A stretch of 64,000 nucleotides of DNA from assembly GCA_910587295.1 (NCBI GenBank), contig CAJULP010000009.1:1-64000 (forward strand), written 5' to 3'. Both the position numbers and the translations under genes were made by a program. This document shows, piece by piece, positions 17,742 to 25,558 of this stretch (the stretch's first letter is position 1; every line of letters begins with the position of its first letter). The notes below the pieces were generated by a model. The model saw only the letters and a list, made by a program, of their open reading frames with translations, did not search any database and was not told the origin of the DNA. The stretch is from an uncultured Lachnospiraceae bacterium. Its GTDB lineage: Bacteria; Bacillota; Clostridia; Lachnospirales; Lachnospiraceae.

Positions 17742-17820
17742 CCGCATAACTTCCTCCTCAAACTTTTCCGGCCGAACCGATCAACACCTTTTTCCCGCAA
17801 AAAGCAAACCCATACTTCCT
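17742..17820. repeat. 79-bp direct repeat, copy B
   Basis: The original-looking copy: it covers the last codons and stop of the AAA ATPase gene (17758) and the intergenic GAGGAGG site. After that site the start codon leads only into a frame of a few codons, as expected if the following gene was displaced. Confidence 0.85.
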
Positions 17821-19479
17821 GATCTTCTCTTCCGGAATCCCTTTTGCCTCCAGATCTGCCTGATAGTTTTTCTCCTCGATCTGCCCCAGCGCTTCCTTCA
17901 CGGTATCTGACAGTTCCTTTTCATCCGGATCCTGCACCTTAAATTCTATAAGGATCGCGTCGTTTTCCTTCGAACGGGGCTCTAACATCACGTCATACCG
18001 TCCAAAACCACTTTCCCTGTTGGAGGTGATGACATACTTATCAGCCAGTTCCACCATAAGCCCCAGCACAAACCCATGATAAAACCGCTCCGGCTTCTTT
18101 TCTGAAGGCTCCTTCCCCACATCGAAGCTGCCAAACATTTCCACCGTCACTCTGTTCATATACTTATTCATTGCTTTCAGGTCACCAAGCAAAAGCGCCT
18201 TGATAAAATCATTATAATCACTCTGCACGCTGCCAAACCATTTCCTGACCATCCCCCGGAACATCGCCCGGACCTCAAAGTTGGTCAGCTCCAGTTCATA
18301 ATCTTCCTTCCACTCACCATACTCTGTAACATGGACCTCATGCTTTTTCACCTTCAGATAACCGCTGGCCAGCAAAAGACTCCATATGGCCCTCTCGTCT
18401 CCATCCAGCGAATCGTATACGATCTGCTCATCGATCTCCGCATGGAAAGATTCTCCCTGTATCAGGCCCTCGAATATCTTTTTGACCTCCGGACTTCCTT
18501 CCCTGACCAGCTTCCCCACAAGACTGTTAGAACTGGTATTGGCCCAGTAGGTTCCCACTTTCTTTTCATCCAAAAAATTGATGATGGACCAGGGGTTGTA
18601 AATATCCTTCTTTTGGCCAAAGGTAAACCCGTCATACCAGCTTTTTACCTGCTCCTTCTGATCGGACAGGCCGTACTCCTCCAAAACCGCAAAGACTTCC
18701 TCTTCCGTGAACCCAAAACTGTCCGCATATTTTTCGGAAGTTGTCGTCACCACTTTCAAATTGTTCAAATCCGAAAAGATGGACTCTTTACTGACCCTGG
18801 TGATCCCTGTCATGATGGCCCGTTCCAGCCATGGATTGGTCTTAAAGGCGGCGTTGAACATACTTCTAAAAAAAGCAACAATCTCTTTCCAGTACCCGTT
18901 TACATAAGCTTCCTGCATTGGGGTATCGTACTCATCCAAAAAAATGAGCACCTTCTTTCCGTAGTGTTTTGCCAAAAAGCCTGACAATGCATTCAGAGAA
19001 TCCACTGCCACATCGTCTTCCATATCCGCAGAAACGCTCCTGCAAAACCGTTTTTCATCTTCATTTAATTTATCACTGTCTTCCAAAAAACTATATTGAT
19101 TGTATAACTCTTTTATGATGCGGCATATCTTTTTTCTGGCATACCGGTAAGAAGTTTCCTTAACCCTTGCAAAACTTAATGCAATTACAGGATAAGTTCC
19201 CTGTAAACTGCGATATCTATATTCCCCATCCGGGGATTTTTCTTCCCAGATAGAAAGCCCCTCAAACAAATCCCCCCGGCCGGCATGCTTTACGGAAAAA
19301 AAATATTCCAGCATGCTCATGGTAAGGGTCTTCCCAAAGCGGCGGGGCCTGGTGATCAGCGTCACATCATCCTTACTTTCCCACCACTTTTTGATATATC
19401 CTGTCTTATCTACATAAAAGCAGTCGTTTTCGATCATCTTCCCGAAGTCCTGTATCCCGATCCCTACTGTCTTTGCCAT
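17758..19479 (-). CDS. AAA-like ATPase with PD-(D/E)xK nuclease-type C-terminus (DUF1703 type)
   Basis: 573 residues. The N-terminus 'GIQDFGKMIENDCFYVDKTGYIKKWW' and Walker A 'TRPRRFGKTLTMSMLEYFF' are typical. Walker B is 'KVLIFLDEYDTPMQEAY'. The C-terminus 'SGFGRYDVMLEPRSKENDAILIEFKVQ' holds a D...E-x-K nuclease-type core, followed by 'YGFAFCGKKVLIG'. This family is abundant and often multicopy in gut anaerobes; its function is unproven, though mobility or defence roles have been suggested. Full length and intact. Its tail is duplicated at 16741-16819. Confidence 0.85.
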   Translation of the reverse strand: MAKTVGIGIQDFGKMIENDCFYVDKTGYIKKWWESKDDVTLITRPRRFGKTLTMSMLEYFFSVKHAGRGDLFEGLSIWEEKSPDGEYRYRSLQGTYPVIALSFARVKETSYRYARKKICRIIKELYNQYSFLEDSDKLNEDEKRFCRSVSADMEDDVAVDSLNALSGFLAKHYGKKVLIFLDEYDTPMQEAYVNGYWKEIVAFFRSMFNAAFKTNPWLERAIMTGITRVSKESIFSDLNNLKVVTTTSEKYADSFGFTEEEVFAVLEEYGLSDQKEQVKSWYDGFTFGQKKDIYNPWSIINFLDEKKVGTYWANTSSNSLVGKLVREGSPEVKKIFEGLIQGESFHAEIDEQIVYDSLDGDERAIWSLLLASGYLKVKKHEVHVTEYGEWKEDYELELTNFEVRAMFRGMVRKWFGSVQSDYNDFIKALLLGDLKAMNKYMNRVTVEMFGSFDVGKEPSEKKPERFYHGFVLGLMVELADKYVITSNRESGFGRYDVMLEPRSKENDAILIEFKVQDPDEKELSDTVKEALGQIEEKNYQADLEAKGIPEEKIRKYGFAFCGKKVLIGSAGKV

Positions 19480-19492
19480 AACCTCTCCTATA

Positions 19493-20047
19493 TCACAATA
19501 TTTCCATCAACTCCCGCAGATCCTCCATCACATGATCCGCTGTAACTTCCCGCTCCAGCCTGGCCGTTCCATAGCCTGATTCCACTAATACCGTCTTGAG
19601 CCCCGCATTTTTCCCGGCCATAATATCCCCTGCCCGGTCACCGACCATATAAGAATGTTCCATGTCAATAGCAAACTCCCGGCAGGCTCTTTCTATCATC
19701 CCCGTTCCCGGCTTCCGGCAGCGGCATTGCTTCCGGTAGGCTTCCACCTTCCCTTCCGGATGATGAGGACAGTAATACACCGCATCCGCTCCTGTCTGCC
19801 CTATCAGGTAAGCGTTCATTTCTTTTAATTCATCTTCCGTAAAAAGCCCTCTCGCCACACCGCTTTGATTTGTGACCACAATGGCATAGTAGCCCTTTTC
19901 ATGAATCTTTCTGACACATTCCGCCGCATACGGAAAAATATTCAATTCTCCCATGCAGGTAACATAGCTCTTTTCCTCCGTAAGCACCCCGTTCCGGTCC
20001 AAAAAAACTGCCGGCTTTTTTGTCTTTTCCTGCCCTGCCGTTTCCAT
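19493..20047 (-). CDS. gmhB: HAD phosphatase of the heptose-bisphosphate (GmhB) family with altered motif I
   Basis: 184 residues. Family traits include 'VVTNQSGVARGLFTE' (motif II region), the zinc loop 'CPHHPEG...CRCRKP', and 'SYMVGDRAGDIMAGKNAG' (motif IV). GmhB removes the C7 phosphate from heptose 1,7-bisphosphate. Motif I reads 'FLDRNGVL', so the usual D-x-D is D17-x-N19 (codon AAC at 19991-19993). The second Asp is the general acid/base in HAD phosphatases, so activity should be reduced. It starts one base after the gmhA stop. Together they suggest a heptose branch for a surface or flagellar glycan. Confidence 0.82.
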   Translation of the reverse strand: METAGQEKTKKPAVFLDRNGVLTEEKSYVTCMGELNIFPYAAECVRKIHEKGYYAIVVTNQSGVARGLFTEDELKEMNAYLIGQTGADAVYYCPHHPEGKVEAYRKQCRCRKPGTGMIERACREFAIDMEHSYMVGDRAGDIMAGKNAGLKTVLVESGYGTARLEREVTADHVMEDLRELMEIL

Positions 20048-20048
20048 A

Positions 20049-20627
20049 TCAAAGCTTCACCCCATCCCGGTCCATAATAAGATCTACCACCTGCTGCAAG
20101 ATCAGGTTGTGGATAGACTCCACAATACCATATTTATGACAGGGCACATACACATTGATATCCCCCATCCCCTTTGCCCGGTTATCCGCTCCGAAGCCTG
20201 TAAGCGTGATGGTAAAAGCCTTCTTCCCTGCCGCAACCTCTATTGCGTTAATGATATTCTTAGAATTGCCCGAACTGCTGATCGCTATCAGAAGATCTCC
20301 TTCCCGGGCCAAAAATTCCAGCGGCCTTGAAAAAATATGTTCATAGCCATAATCATTCCCCATGCAGGTAGTCACCGCATTGTCATACAAACTGTAAGTG
20401 TTCATGCCGCCATTTTTCATGAAATCCGCCGTCATATGGCTTGCGATCGCCGAACTGCCCCCGTTCCCTATGAAAAAGAGCTGAGATTTCTTTTCTTTAT
20501 GGCCGGAAAAGGCATCCACCAGTAATTGGATCCCTTCGTCATAGCTTTCACATTTTCTGGAAGTTCCGGACCAAATCTCTGTCTGCTCTAATTATCTGAT
20601 CAATTCACTTATATATTGATTTTTCAT
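20049..20627 (-). pseudogene. gmhA: Sedoheptulose-7-phosphate isomerase (GmhA) with an in-frame stop at codon 12
   Basis: The natural frame starts at ATG 20627 (RBS GGGAGAAGAG) and would give 192 residues, the usual GmhA length. It is broken by TAA at 20592-20594 after 'MKNQYISELIR'. Downstream the SIS domain is intact: 'FFIGNGGSSAIASHMTADF', 'AISSSGNSKNII' and 'HKYGIVESIHNLILQQVVD'. The open part from a GTG at 20519 gives 156 residues, starting just before the first SIS strand. That GTG has only a weak, distant AGGGA, so a shortened enzyme may be made poorly. Either a nonsense mutation or a base-calling error. Confidence 0.75.
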
Positions 20628-20665
20628 CTCTTCTCCCACAATAAATCAAAATTTCATCTGGTTTC

Positions 20666-20694
20666 ATTGTAACATAATGGAATATGTTTGACAC
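20666..20694 (-). promoter_or_regulatory. Sigma-A type promoter for gmhA-gmhB
   Basis: Minus strand GTGTCA, 17 bases, then TACAAT, about 40 bases before the gmhA ATG. The -35 box matches 4 of 6 and the -10 box 5 of 6. Confidence 0.45.
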
Positions 20695-20726
20695 CTGTTT
20701 TCTGTCCAAAGCTTCCATAAACCCGA

Positions 20727-20752
20727 AAGAGACAGCTTTTTAGCTGTCTCTT
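20727..20752 (-). terminator. Flagellin gene terminator
   Basis: Minus strand 11-bp perfect stem AAGAGACAGCT / AGCTGTCTCTT with loop AAAA, then TTTC, located 63 bases after the flagellin stop. Confidence 0.7.
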
Positions 20753-20814
20753 CCAATCTGTATGTATCATACATGTTTGATTCATTTACCGGTAAATCAC
20801 CCAAAATCCTGCTC

Positions 20815-21984
20815 TTACCCTAACAGGCTGAGCACGCCCTGCTTACTCTGGTTTGCCTGGGCCAGCATAGACTGTCCTGCCTGTGCAAGGATATTATTAT
20901 TGGAATATCTCACCATTTCCGTAGCCATATCCGTATCTCTGATCGCGGACTCTGCCGACGTGGTGTTCTCCACCACATTATCCAGATTGTTTATGGTATG
21001 TTCCAGCCGGTTTTGGATAGCGCCCAAATTAGAACGGGCTTCCGACACATCGGAGATTGCGCTTTTGGCGAAAACATTCAATGCCTGAAAATAGCGGGCA
21101 TCCGCAACTTTATCTAATGCCAGCGCTTCCTCGCTTCCTCCTGTGTTTCCCGTGACGACTCCTACTCCTGGTATATTGTCGGCTTTATTTGTCAGCTTTT
21201 CTTTTACCGTTTCATCCGTGATCGCGTCAAAGGAAAAGCTGTGGAAAATATTCAGGTCTTCTGCCCCTAAGAGATGGGAATGTCCCGGTGACCCCCAGGG
21301 TGGAATCGTACTCTTATCCCAATATTCCTGCTTTGCAAATGTTGTGCCGTTTCCCGGGATCCAATAAGCAACCGCTCCGGCTGGATAGGGTGCAGTGGAT
21401 GGATGCGGTTTGTCCGATCCCACACACACAGGGCTGTCATTCCCCATGTGGTAAAAGAGCCCCTTGGAAAGCGCGCTTGCAATCAAGTCATTGGTGCTCA
21501 TATTCCCTATGGTAATGGCGATATGCTGCCCGGCCTCCGCCCCTACCATCAGACCCTTATTCTGAAAAGTACCGTCCAAAAGGTTCTGCTCATTAAAGGT
21601 AGTTGTGGACTGCACACGGTCAATCTCGCTCATGAGCTGCCTGACTTCCTGGGTGATATAGCTCCTGTCCACGGAAGTCAATGTTCCGTTTGCCCCTTTT
21701 ACCGCCAGTTCCTCCATACGCTGCAGCATGTCGTGGATCTCGTTCAATGCGCCTTCCGCCGTCTGTACACAGGAAATCCCATCCGACGCATTTGCCGAAG
21801 CCTGCGTAAGCCCTCTGATCTGACGGCGCATTTTTTCTGATATAGACAATCCAGCCGCGTCGTCTGCGGCGCGGTTGATCTTATATCCTGAAGACAGCTT
21901 TTCCGTAGATTTGGCTTGGGTCTTAGTTGTCAGCCCAAGCATGCGGTTTGAATTCATCGCTGTTAGGTTGTTCTTTACGACCAT
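20815..21984 (-). CDS. fliC: Flagellin
   Basis: 389 residues from ATG 21984, which has AAGGAGG upstream and gives the canonical start 'MVVKNNLTAMNSNRMLG'; a longer frame to 22005 is unlikely. Conserved D0/D1: 'STEKLSSGYKINRAADDAAGLSISEKMR' spans the classic N-terminal helix (read as two parts), and the C-terminus has 'AESAIRDTDMATEMVRYSNNNIL' and 'LAQANQSKQGVLSLLG'. The central variable region (~130 residues) is short and rich in Pro, Trp, Ser and Thr ('PPWGSPGHSHLLG'). Exported by the flagellar type III system and assembled into the filament. It has a sigma-28 type promoter. Nearby island genes could supply its modification. Confidence 0.96.
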   Translation of the reverse strand: MVVKNNLTAMNSNRMLGLTTKTQAKSTEKLSSGYKINRAADDAAGLSISEKMRRQIRGLTQASANASDGISCVQTAEGALNEIHDMLQRMEELAVKGANGTLTSVDRSYITQEVRQLMSEIDRVQSTTTFNEQNLLDGTFQNKGLMVGAEAGQHIAITIGNMSTNDLIASALSKGLFYHMGNDSPVCVGSDKPHPSTAPYPAGAVAYWIPGNGTTFAKQEYWDKSTIPPWGSPGHSHLLGAEDLNIFHSFSFDAITDETVKEKLTNKADNIPGVGVVTGNTGGSEEALALDKVADARYFQALNVFAKSAISDVSEARSNLGAIQNRLEHTINNLDNVVENTTSAESAIRDTDMATEMVRYSNNNILAQAGQSMLAQANQSKQGVLSLLG

Positions 21985-22052
21985 AAGTTTCCTCCTTGAA
22001 ATCAATATTTCTTCCCTGAAATATAAGTAGACAAATCAAGTTGTCGTATCTT

Positions 22053-22080
22053 ATATCGGCCGTATCAGAGAATAACTTAA
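22053..22080 (-). promoter_or_regulatory. Sigma-28 type promoter of the flagellin gene
   Basis: Minus strand TTAA-N16-GCCGATAT (or TAAG-N15-GCCGATAT), about 70 bases upstream of the flagellin start. It shares the GCCGATA -10 element with the promoters at 8363 and 15691. Confidence 0.8.
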
Positions 22081-22087
22081 CCCTGAT

Positions 22088-22222
22088 CTATCCCACAATC
22101 CTCAACGACTGTGACGCAAGCACCGCCCACATTAAGATCATTGCCACCCATGCCAGGGTATACCCCGCTTTTACCAGGCGTTTCCTTTCGCCGCGCTTTT
22201 CTTCTCCCGTATATCCTTCCAT
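22088..22222 (-). CDS. Small single-span membrane protein (44 residues)
   Basis: Frame ATG 22222 to TAG 22088. A charged N-terminus ('MEGYTGEEKRGERKRLVKAG') is followed by one hydrophobic helix ('YTLAWVAMILMWAVLA') and a short tail. A GGAAAG site lies about 10 bases upstream. It lies between the RemA gene and the flagellin promoter on the same strand. I do not recognise it. The basic stretch followed by a clean helix argues for a real protein, but no homology can be checked here. Confidence 0.4.
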   Translation of the reverse strand: MEGYTGEEKRGERKRLVKAGYTLAWVAMILMWAVLASQSLRIVG

Positions 22223-22285
22223 TTTTCCGTTCTTTCCATTCCATCATTTTGTTTGATCTCTTCCTACGGTTAGATTATAAAACAC

Positions 22286-22329
22286 ACTTGCATCATATTC
22301 CCATCATTTTTGCATCATTTTTGCATCAT
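22286..22329. repeat. Four tandem 11-bp units
   Basis: Plus-strand units of 11 bp with the shared core CATCAT; the last two are identical (TTTTGCATCAT), and the first two vary in the first five bases. The period is about one helical turn, so all copies face the same side of the DNA. Located just downstream of remA and 65 bp upstream of the small ORF. Confidence 0.7.
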
Positions 22330-22349
22330 CTTAATATGGCGGCAGGCTG

Positions 22350-22589
22350 CTATTGCTGCCCGCACCGCCCCGCAATGGTCTCCGGCAGCACCGCCGAAAG
22401 CACAATATGGTTATTTTCCATCACGATCACTGCCCGGGTACGCCGCCCCTGGGTGGCGTCGATCACCGTTCCCTGTTCCTTCCCGTTTTGGATCATCCTC
22501 TTTGCAGGTGCGGAATCCGGACTGATCACCGCGATCATTTTATACCTGTTAATGAAATTTCCAAACCCGATATTGATCAATTGTTCCAT
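22350..22589 (-). CDS. remA: RemA family DNA-binding regulator
   Basis: 79 residues, highly typical: 'LINIGFGNFI', 'VISPDSAPAKRMIQ', 'IDATQGRRTRAVIVMENNHI' and 'LSAVLPETIAGR' match the DUF370/RemA family. In Bacillus subtilis RemA is a ring-forming DNA-binding activator of biofilm matrix genes. Here it lies two genes upstream of flagellin on the same strand, so a motility-matrix link is plausible. The nearby 11-bp repeat array is a possible target. The start has GGGGAGGA upstream. Confidence 0.92.
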   Translation of the reverse strand: MEQLINIGFGNFINRYKMIAVISPDSAPAKRMIQNGKEQGTVIDATQGRRTRAVIVMENNHIVLSAVLPETIAGRCGQQ

Positions 22590-22623
22590 TTACCAGATCC
22601 TCCCCTTTCTTCCTTTCCCTTAC

Positions 22624-24021
22624 TTATTCCAGGGTAAAGGACAGTAAGCTGGCATTGCCGTTTCCCCGGTAGGTCAGATAAACCGCCTGCTTTCCGTCGG
22701 GAATAGCCGCCGGAGCCTCATATTCCTCCCAGACATTGGAATTTTTCACCCTGATCACCGCCAAAGCTTCCCCATCCCAGCTTGTCTTAACTTCAAATTC
22801 CCCGTTAGCATAACCCCGGACCTTGATCTTGATCTTTCGGACGCCATGGCATTCAAAATACTTAAAGCCTGCCGTTGCAGTATCCTGCATATTGGCAATA
22901 TATCCCGGCTCCTCATCGCCGTCCTTTCCGTCCTGCATGATCCTGGGGAATTTCTCACCTCCTACATAGACGGAAGGCCGATCCGTAAACAGATGGCAGG
23001 CAATGTAAGCGGGATATTCCCCTTTTCCTTCCAAAGGCCCGCCGTTTAACCCGCAGGATGTGATCTCAACCTGAGGGATCCTGCCATCCGGCAGGATTTC
23101 CAATTTTTCCGCACATCCCTGCCTGCTGTACCAGGTTCCGTTGGTATGCCGATGATAGAATATATACCATTTTCCGCCAATTTCCACCATGCTGCCGTGA
23201 TTATTGGCTCCATATGCCACAGGCAGCCCGGCCGGTTTGTAGGTATCTATATGCAGATCGCAATTGCTCACAAGCACGCCGCCGTATGTAAACCCTTTGG
23301 CAGGATTTTTGCTCACCGCATAGCAAAGCTCATGCATGACAATGGAAGAATAGATCAAATAATAGGTATCCCCCACCTTCCGCATGGAAGGAGCCTCAAA
23401 AAACTCGTGTCCTTCAAAACCGGTGCCTTCTCCATACTCGCAGCCCGGCGCCACAAACACCGGCGCTTCCACGATAGTCAGCATATCAGGGCCTAATACC
23501 GTGGCCATAGCCCCGGTCCGGGATCTATCCCCTTTTCCGCAAAACCCGGTATACAGATAGGTCCTTTCCCCTTCCGTTAAAAGTCCGGGGTCAAACTGGG
23601 GCTCATCCCCCGGTTTCTCCCCAAGGCGCGTTCCGTCCTCATAATGGACATATCCGTAAAATTCATACTGCCCCGCCGGCTCATCGCACACCGCAACAGA
23701 CACCACGGACACATGATCAAGGACATAGTAAAGATAATATCTGCCGTCCGGCCCAACCGTCACATCCGGCGCATAAAGGCACATTTTACCGTCTTGGTTT
23801 AAAGGATCCTCATTCCTTGGGTAGATCACCCCTTCATACCGCCAGTTTCCCAGATCATCTATGGGAGCGGACCAGCACACATAATCCCCCATGCAGAACA
23901 CATATCCATTATAAAAATCATGGGAGCCGTAAACATAAACCCTGTCGCCAAACACATAAGGCTCCCCGTCCGGAATGTACTCCCAGGAGGGAAGATAGGG
24001 GTTGAACGCTTGTTTTTTCAT
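22624..24021 (-). CDS. Glycoside hydrolase family 43 protein (arabinofuranosidase/xylosidase type)
   Basis: 465 residues from ATG 24021 (RBS AGGTGG). A five-bladed propeller is suggested by repeated Tyr-rich blade segments: 'GDRVYVYGSHDFYNGY', 'YAPDVTVGPDGRYYLYYV', 'QFDPGLLTEGERTYLYTGF', 'EFFEAPSMRKVGDTYYLIYSS' and 'NHGSMVEIGGKWYIFYHRH'. The Glu of 'FFEAPS' is the likely general acid and the Asp of 'YAPDV' the likely pKa modulator. A C-terminal ~120-residue beta-sandwich (carbohydrate-binding type) follows. There is no signal peptide, so it is cytoplasmic and acts on imported arabinose- or xylose-containing oligosaccharides. Last gene of the locus. Confidence 0.85.
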   Translation of the reverse strand: MKKQAFNPYLPSWEYIPDGEPYVFGDRVYVYGSHDFYNGYVFCMGDYVCWSAPIDDLGNWRYEGVIYPRNEDPLNQDGKMCLYAPDVTVGPDGRYYLYYVLDHVSVVSVAVCDEPAGQYEFYGYVHYEDGTRLGEKPGDEPQFDPGLLTEGERTYLYTGFCGKGDRSRTGAMATVLGPDMLTIVEAPVFVAPGCEYGEGTGFEGHEFFEAPSMRKVGDTYYLIYSSIVMHELCYAVSKNPAKGFTYGGVLVSNCDLHIDTYKPAGLPVAYGANNHGSMVEIGGKWYIFYHRHTNGTWYSRQGCAEKLEILPDGRIPQVEITSCGLNGGPLEGKGEYPAYIACHLFTDRPSVYVGGEKFPRIMQDGKDGDEEPGYIANMQDTATAGFKYFECHGVRKIKIKVRGYANGEFEVKTSWDGEALAVIRVKNSNVWEEYEAPAAIPDGKQAVYLTYRGNGNASLLSFTLE

Positions 24022-24090
24022 TATCAATATCCACCTTTCCGCTTTACCTTCTTAAAAAAATTATATTTGTGCCCTTAAGCCATGTCAAGG

Positions 24091-24115
24091 AAAAAGCGCC
24101 ACCATAAAGTGACGC
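24091..24115 (-). terminator. Terminator after the alpha/alpha-barrel glycosidase gene
   Basis: Minus strand GCGTCAC / GTGGCGC stem (one G-U) with a six-base loop, followed by TTTTT. About 18 bases after the stop at 24133. Confidence 0.65.
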
Positions 24116-24132
24116 CAAAATTATTTCCTGTA

Positions 24133-25542
24133 TTAAGCCTTTAAGACCAGTGGGATTTCCCGGATCACCTTTCCCGTTAAGTCAGTGACCACTTTCCGAT
24201 CCGGCCCGGCCTTAAAAACTTTTTTCCCGTCCACAAAAGCCTCTACGCCCTTTCCGCTGTTTTCAATGAAAAACTTATGTCCTCCCCACTCCCAAAGATA
24301 GGTGCACTCCGTTCCCCCTGCGGTACCCCAAAAGATCTGCTCCCCTTCCATATGGATGCCGTAGATCCTTGCCGCATACTCTAGCACCGACAACATGGCA
24401 GGTCCATAAGCATCCTGTTCTCCTTCCAGGCACACCTTAGAAGGCGCCATCGTAAAAGGATCATACTGCTGGACAAAAACACACTCCGGCCCGATGGCCT
24501 CAAACAGCTTTCTCCCAAGAATCGGAACCAGCCAGTCATACCCGTAATTTTCCAATGCCCGGATTGCCCGCTGGTAGGTCAGCGCTTCCGCCTGGCCGCT
24601 CCAGTTGTTGGTGGTCACATTGCGGAACATCGGATCGCATACCGCCACGGAAGGAAGGGGCATTTTGGTCCAAAATTCTTTAGGGTTTAATAAATGTTCC
24701 TCTACAAACCGCCTTGCCATATCCTGGGAAAGGCTGTTCCAGTACATGGCCCGTAAGCTATTGTGGATCAGGATATCCATCACCCGGTGGTCCTTGTCAC
24801 GGTCCAGGCAGATTCCCTTTTCTTCGCTCCAAAGGTACTCCCGGATCTTACCACGCACCTGCATCGCCCCGTCCAGCCAGCATTTTTCTTTGTCTTCCTT
24901 CTTCCAGATACGGCTGATCTTAGCCAGTATCTCTCTTGCGGAATAAGAAAAACTCATAATGTCTACGGAAGCCATTGGCACCACCTTACAGCCTTTTGGC
25001 GGGGTTTCTTCGGTCCACGCATCCGGTGCGTCCTGATAGCGTATCCCGTGGTCCTCCCCGGTATCATACTTACACCAGGTCTCAAGGCAGCCATCCCCAT
25101 CCGAATCCCGCACCCGCCAAAGATAGGCGTCAAATCGCTCTAACGTATCGTATAACTGCTCCAAATAGCCTGCCGGGCGGCCTGCCAGATAATACATATT
25201 AAGGGCCGGGGCGGGAAAACAAAAGCCCTGGAATTTATTAAACTGGGGAGTCAGCACCCCGTCTATCATGGCAATGCTTCCCGGGATCCTGCCATCTTCC
25301 CTTTGGCACTCCATAAACAAAAGATTATTGTTAAGCCCCGCCTCCAGATCTCTTTTGGCGTACATTTCCCCGCCCATAGGCTGGGTCTCCAGCCAGACCT
25401 TTTCATAGCCGCCGCCCTCGATCAACACCTTCCTTCCGGCAAAATCCTTCAGATTTTCCAGGGATTTTTCTTCCGCCTTATCCACAAGCTTCTGCAGCAG
25501 CTCATCTGCCGTCCGGAATGTTACCTTTGTTTCACCGATCAA
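24133..25542 (-). CDS. (Alpha/alpha)6-barrel glycosidase (MGH1-like / GH63-related)
   Basis: 469 residues, started at TTG 25542 with GGAG about nine bases upstream. The family of trehalase-like alpha/alpha barrels is suggested by 'LNNNLLFMECQREDGRIPGS', 'RVRDSDGDGCLETWCKYDTGEDHGIRYQDAP' and 'TTNNWSGQAEALTYQRAIRAL', where acidic residues line the active-site loops. The C-terminal ~80 residues form a short beta domain. No signal peptide. Lies 17 bases after a GH43 beta-xylosidase gene, so it probably trims imported plant oligosaccharides. The linkage specificity cannot be read from sequence alone. Confidence 0.72.
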   Translation of the reverse strand: MIGETKVTFRTADELLQKLVDKAEEKSLENLKDFAGRKVLIEGGGYEKVWLETQPMGGEMYAKRDLEAGLNNNLLFMECQREDGRIPGSIAMIDGVLTPQFNKFQGFCFPAPALNMYYLAGRPAGYLEQLYDTLERFDAYLWRVRDSDGDGCLETWCKYDTGEDHGIRYQDAPDAWTEETPPKGCKVVPMASVDIMSFSYSAREILAKISRIWKKEDKEKCWLDGAMQVRGKIREYLWSEEKGICLDRDKDHRVMDILIHNSLRAMYWNSLSQDMARRFVEEHLLNPKEFWTKMPLPSVAVCDPMFRNVTTNNWSGQAEALTYQRAIRALENYGYDWLVPILGRKLFEAIGPECVFVQQYDPFTMAPSKVCLEGEQDAYGPAMLSVLEYAARIYGIHMEGEQIFWGTAGGTECTYLWEWGGHKFFIENSGKGVEAFVDGKKVFKAGPDRKVVTDLTGKVIREIPLVLKA

Positions 25543-25558
25543 TTCAATTTTCTCCTTT

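Noticed and set aside
18331..18984. 217-residue plus-strand frame
   Set aside because: Antisense shadow of the DUF1703-type ATPase; no domain or ribosome-binding site.
22286..22329. CRISPR array
   Set aside because: Units are 11 bp, adjacent, without spacers and without cas genes.
22111..22647. 178-residue plus-strand frame opposite remA
   Set aside because: It runs antisense over remA and the 11-bp repeat, has no recognisable domain and reads as low-quality composition.
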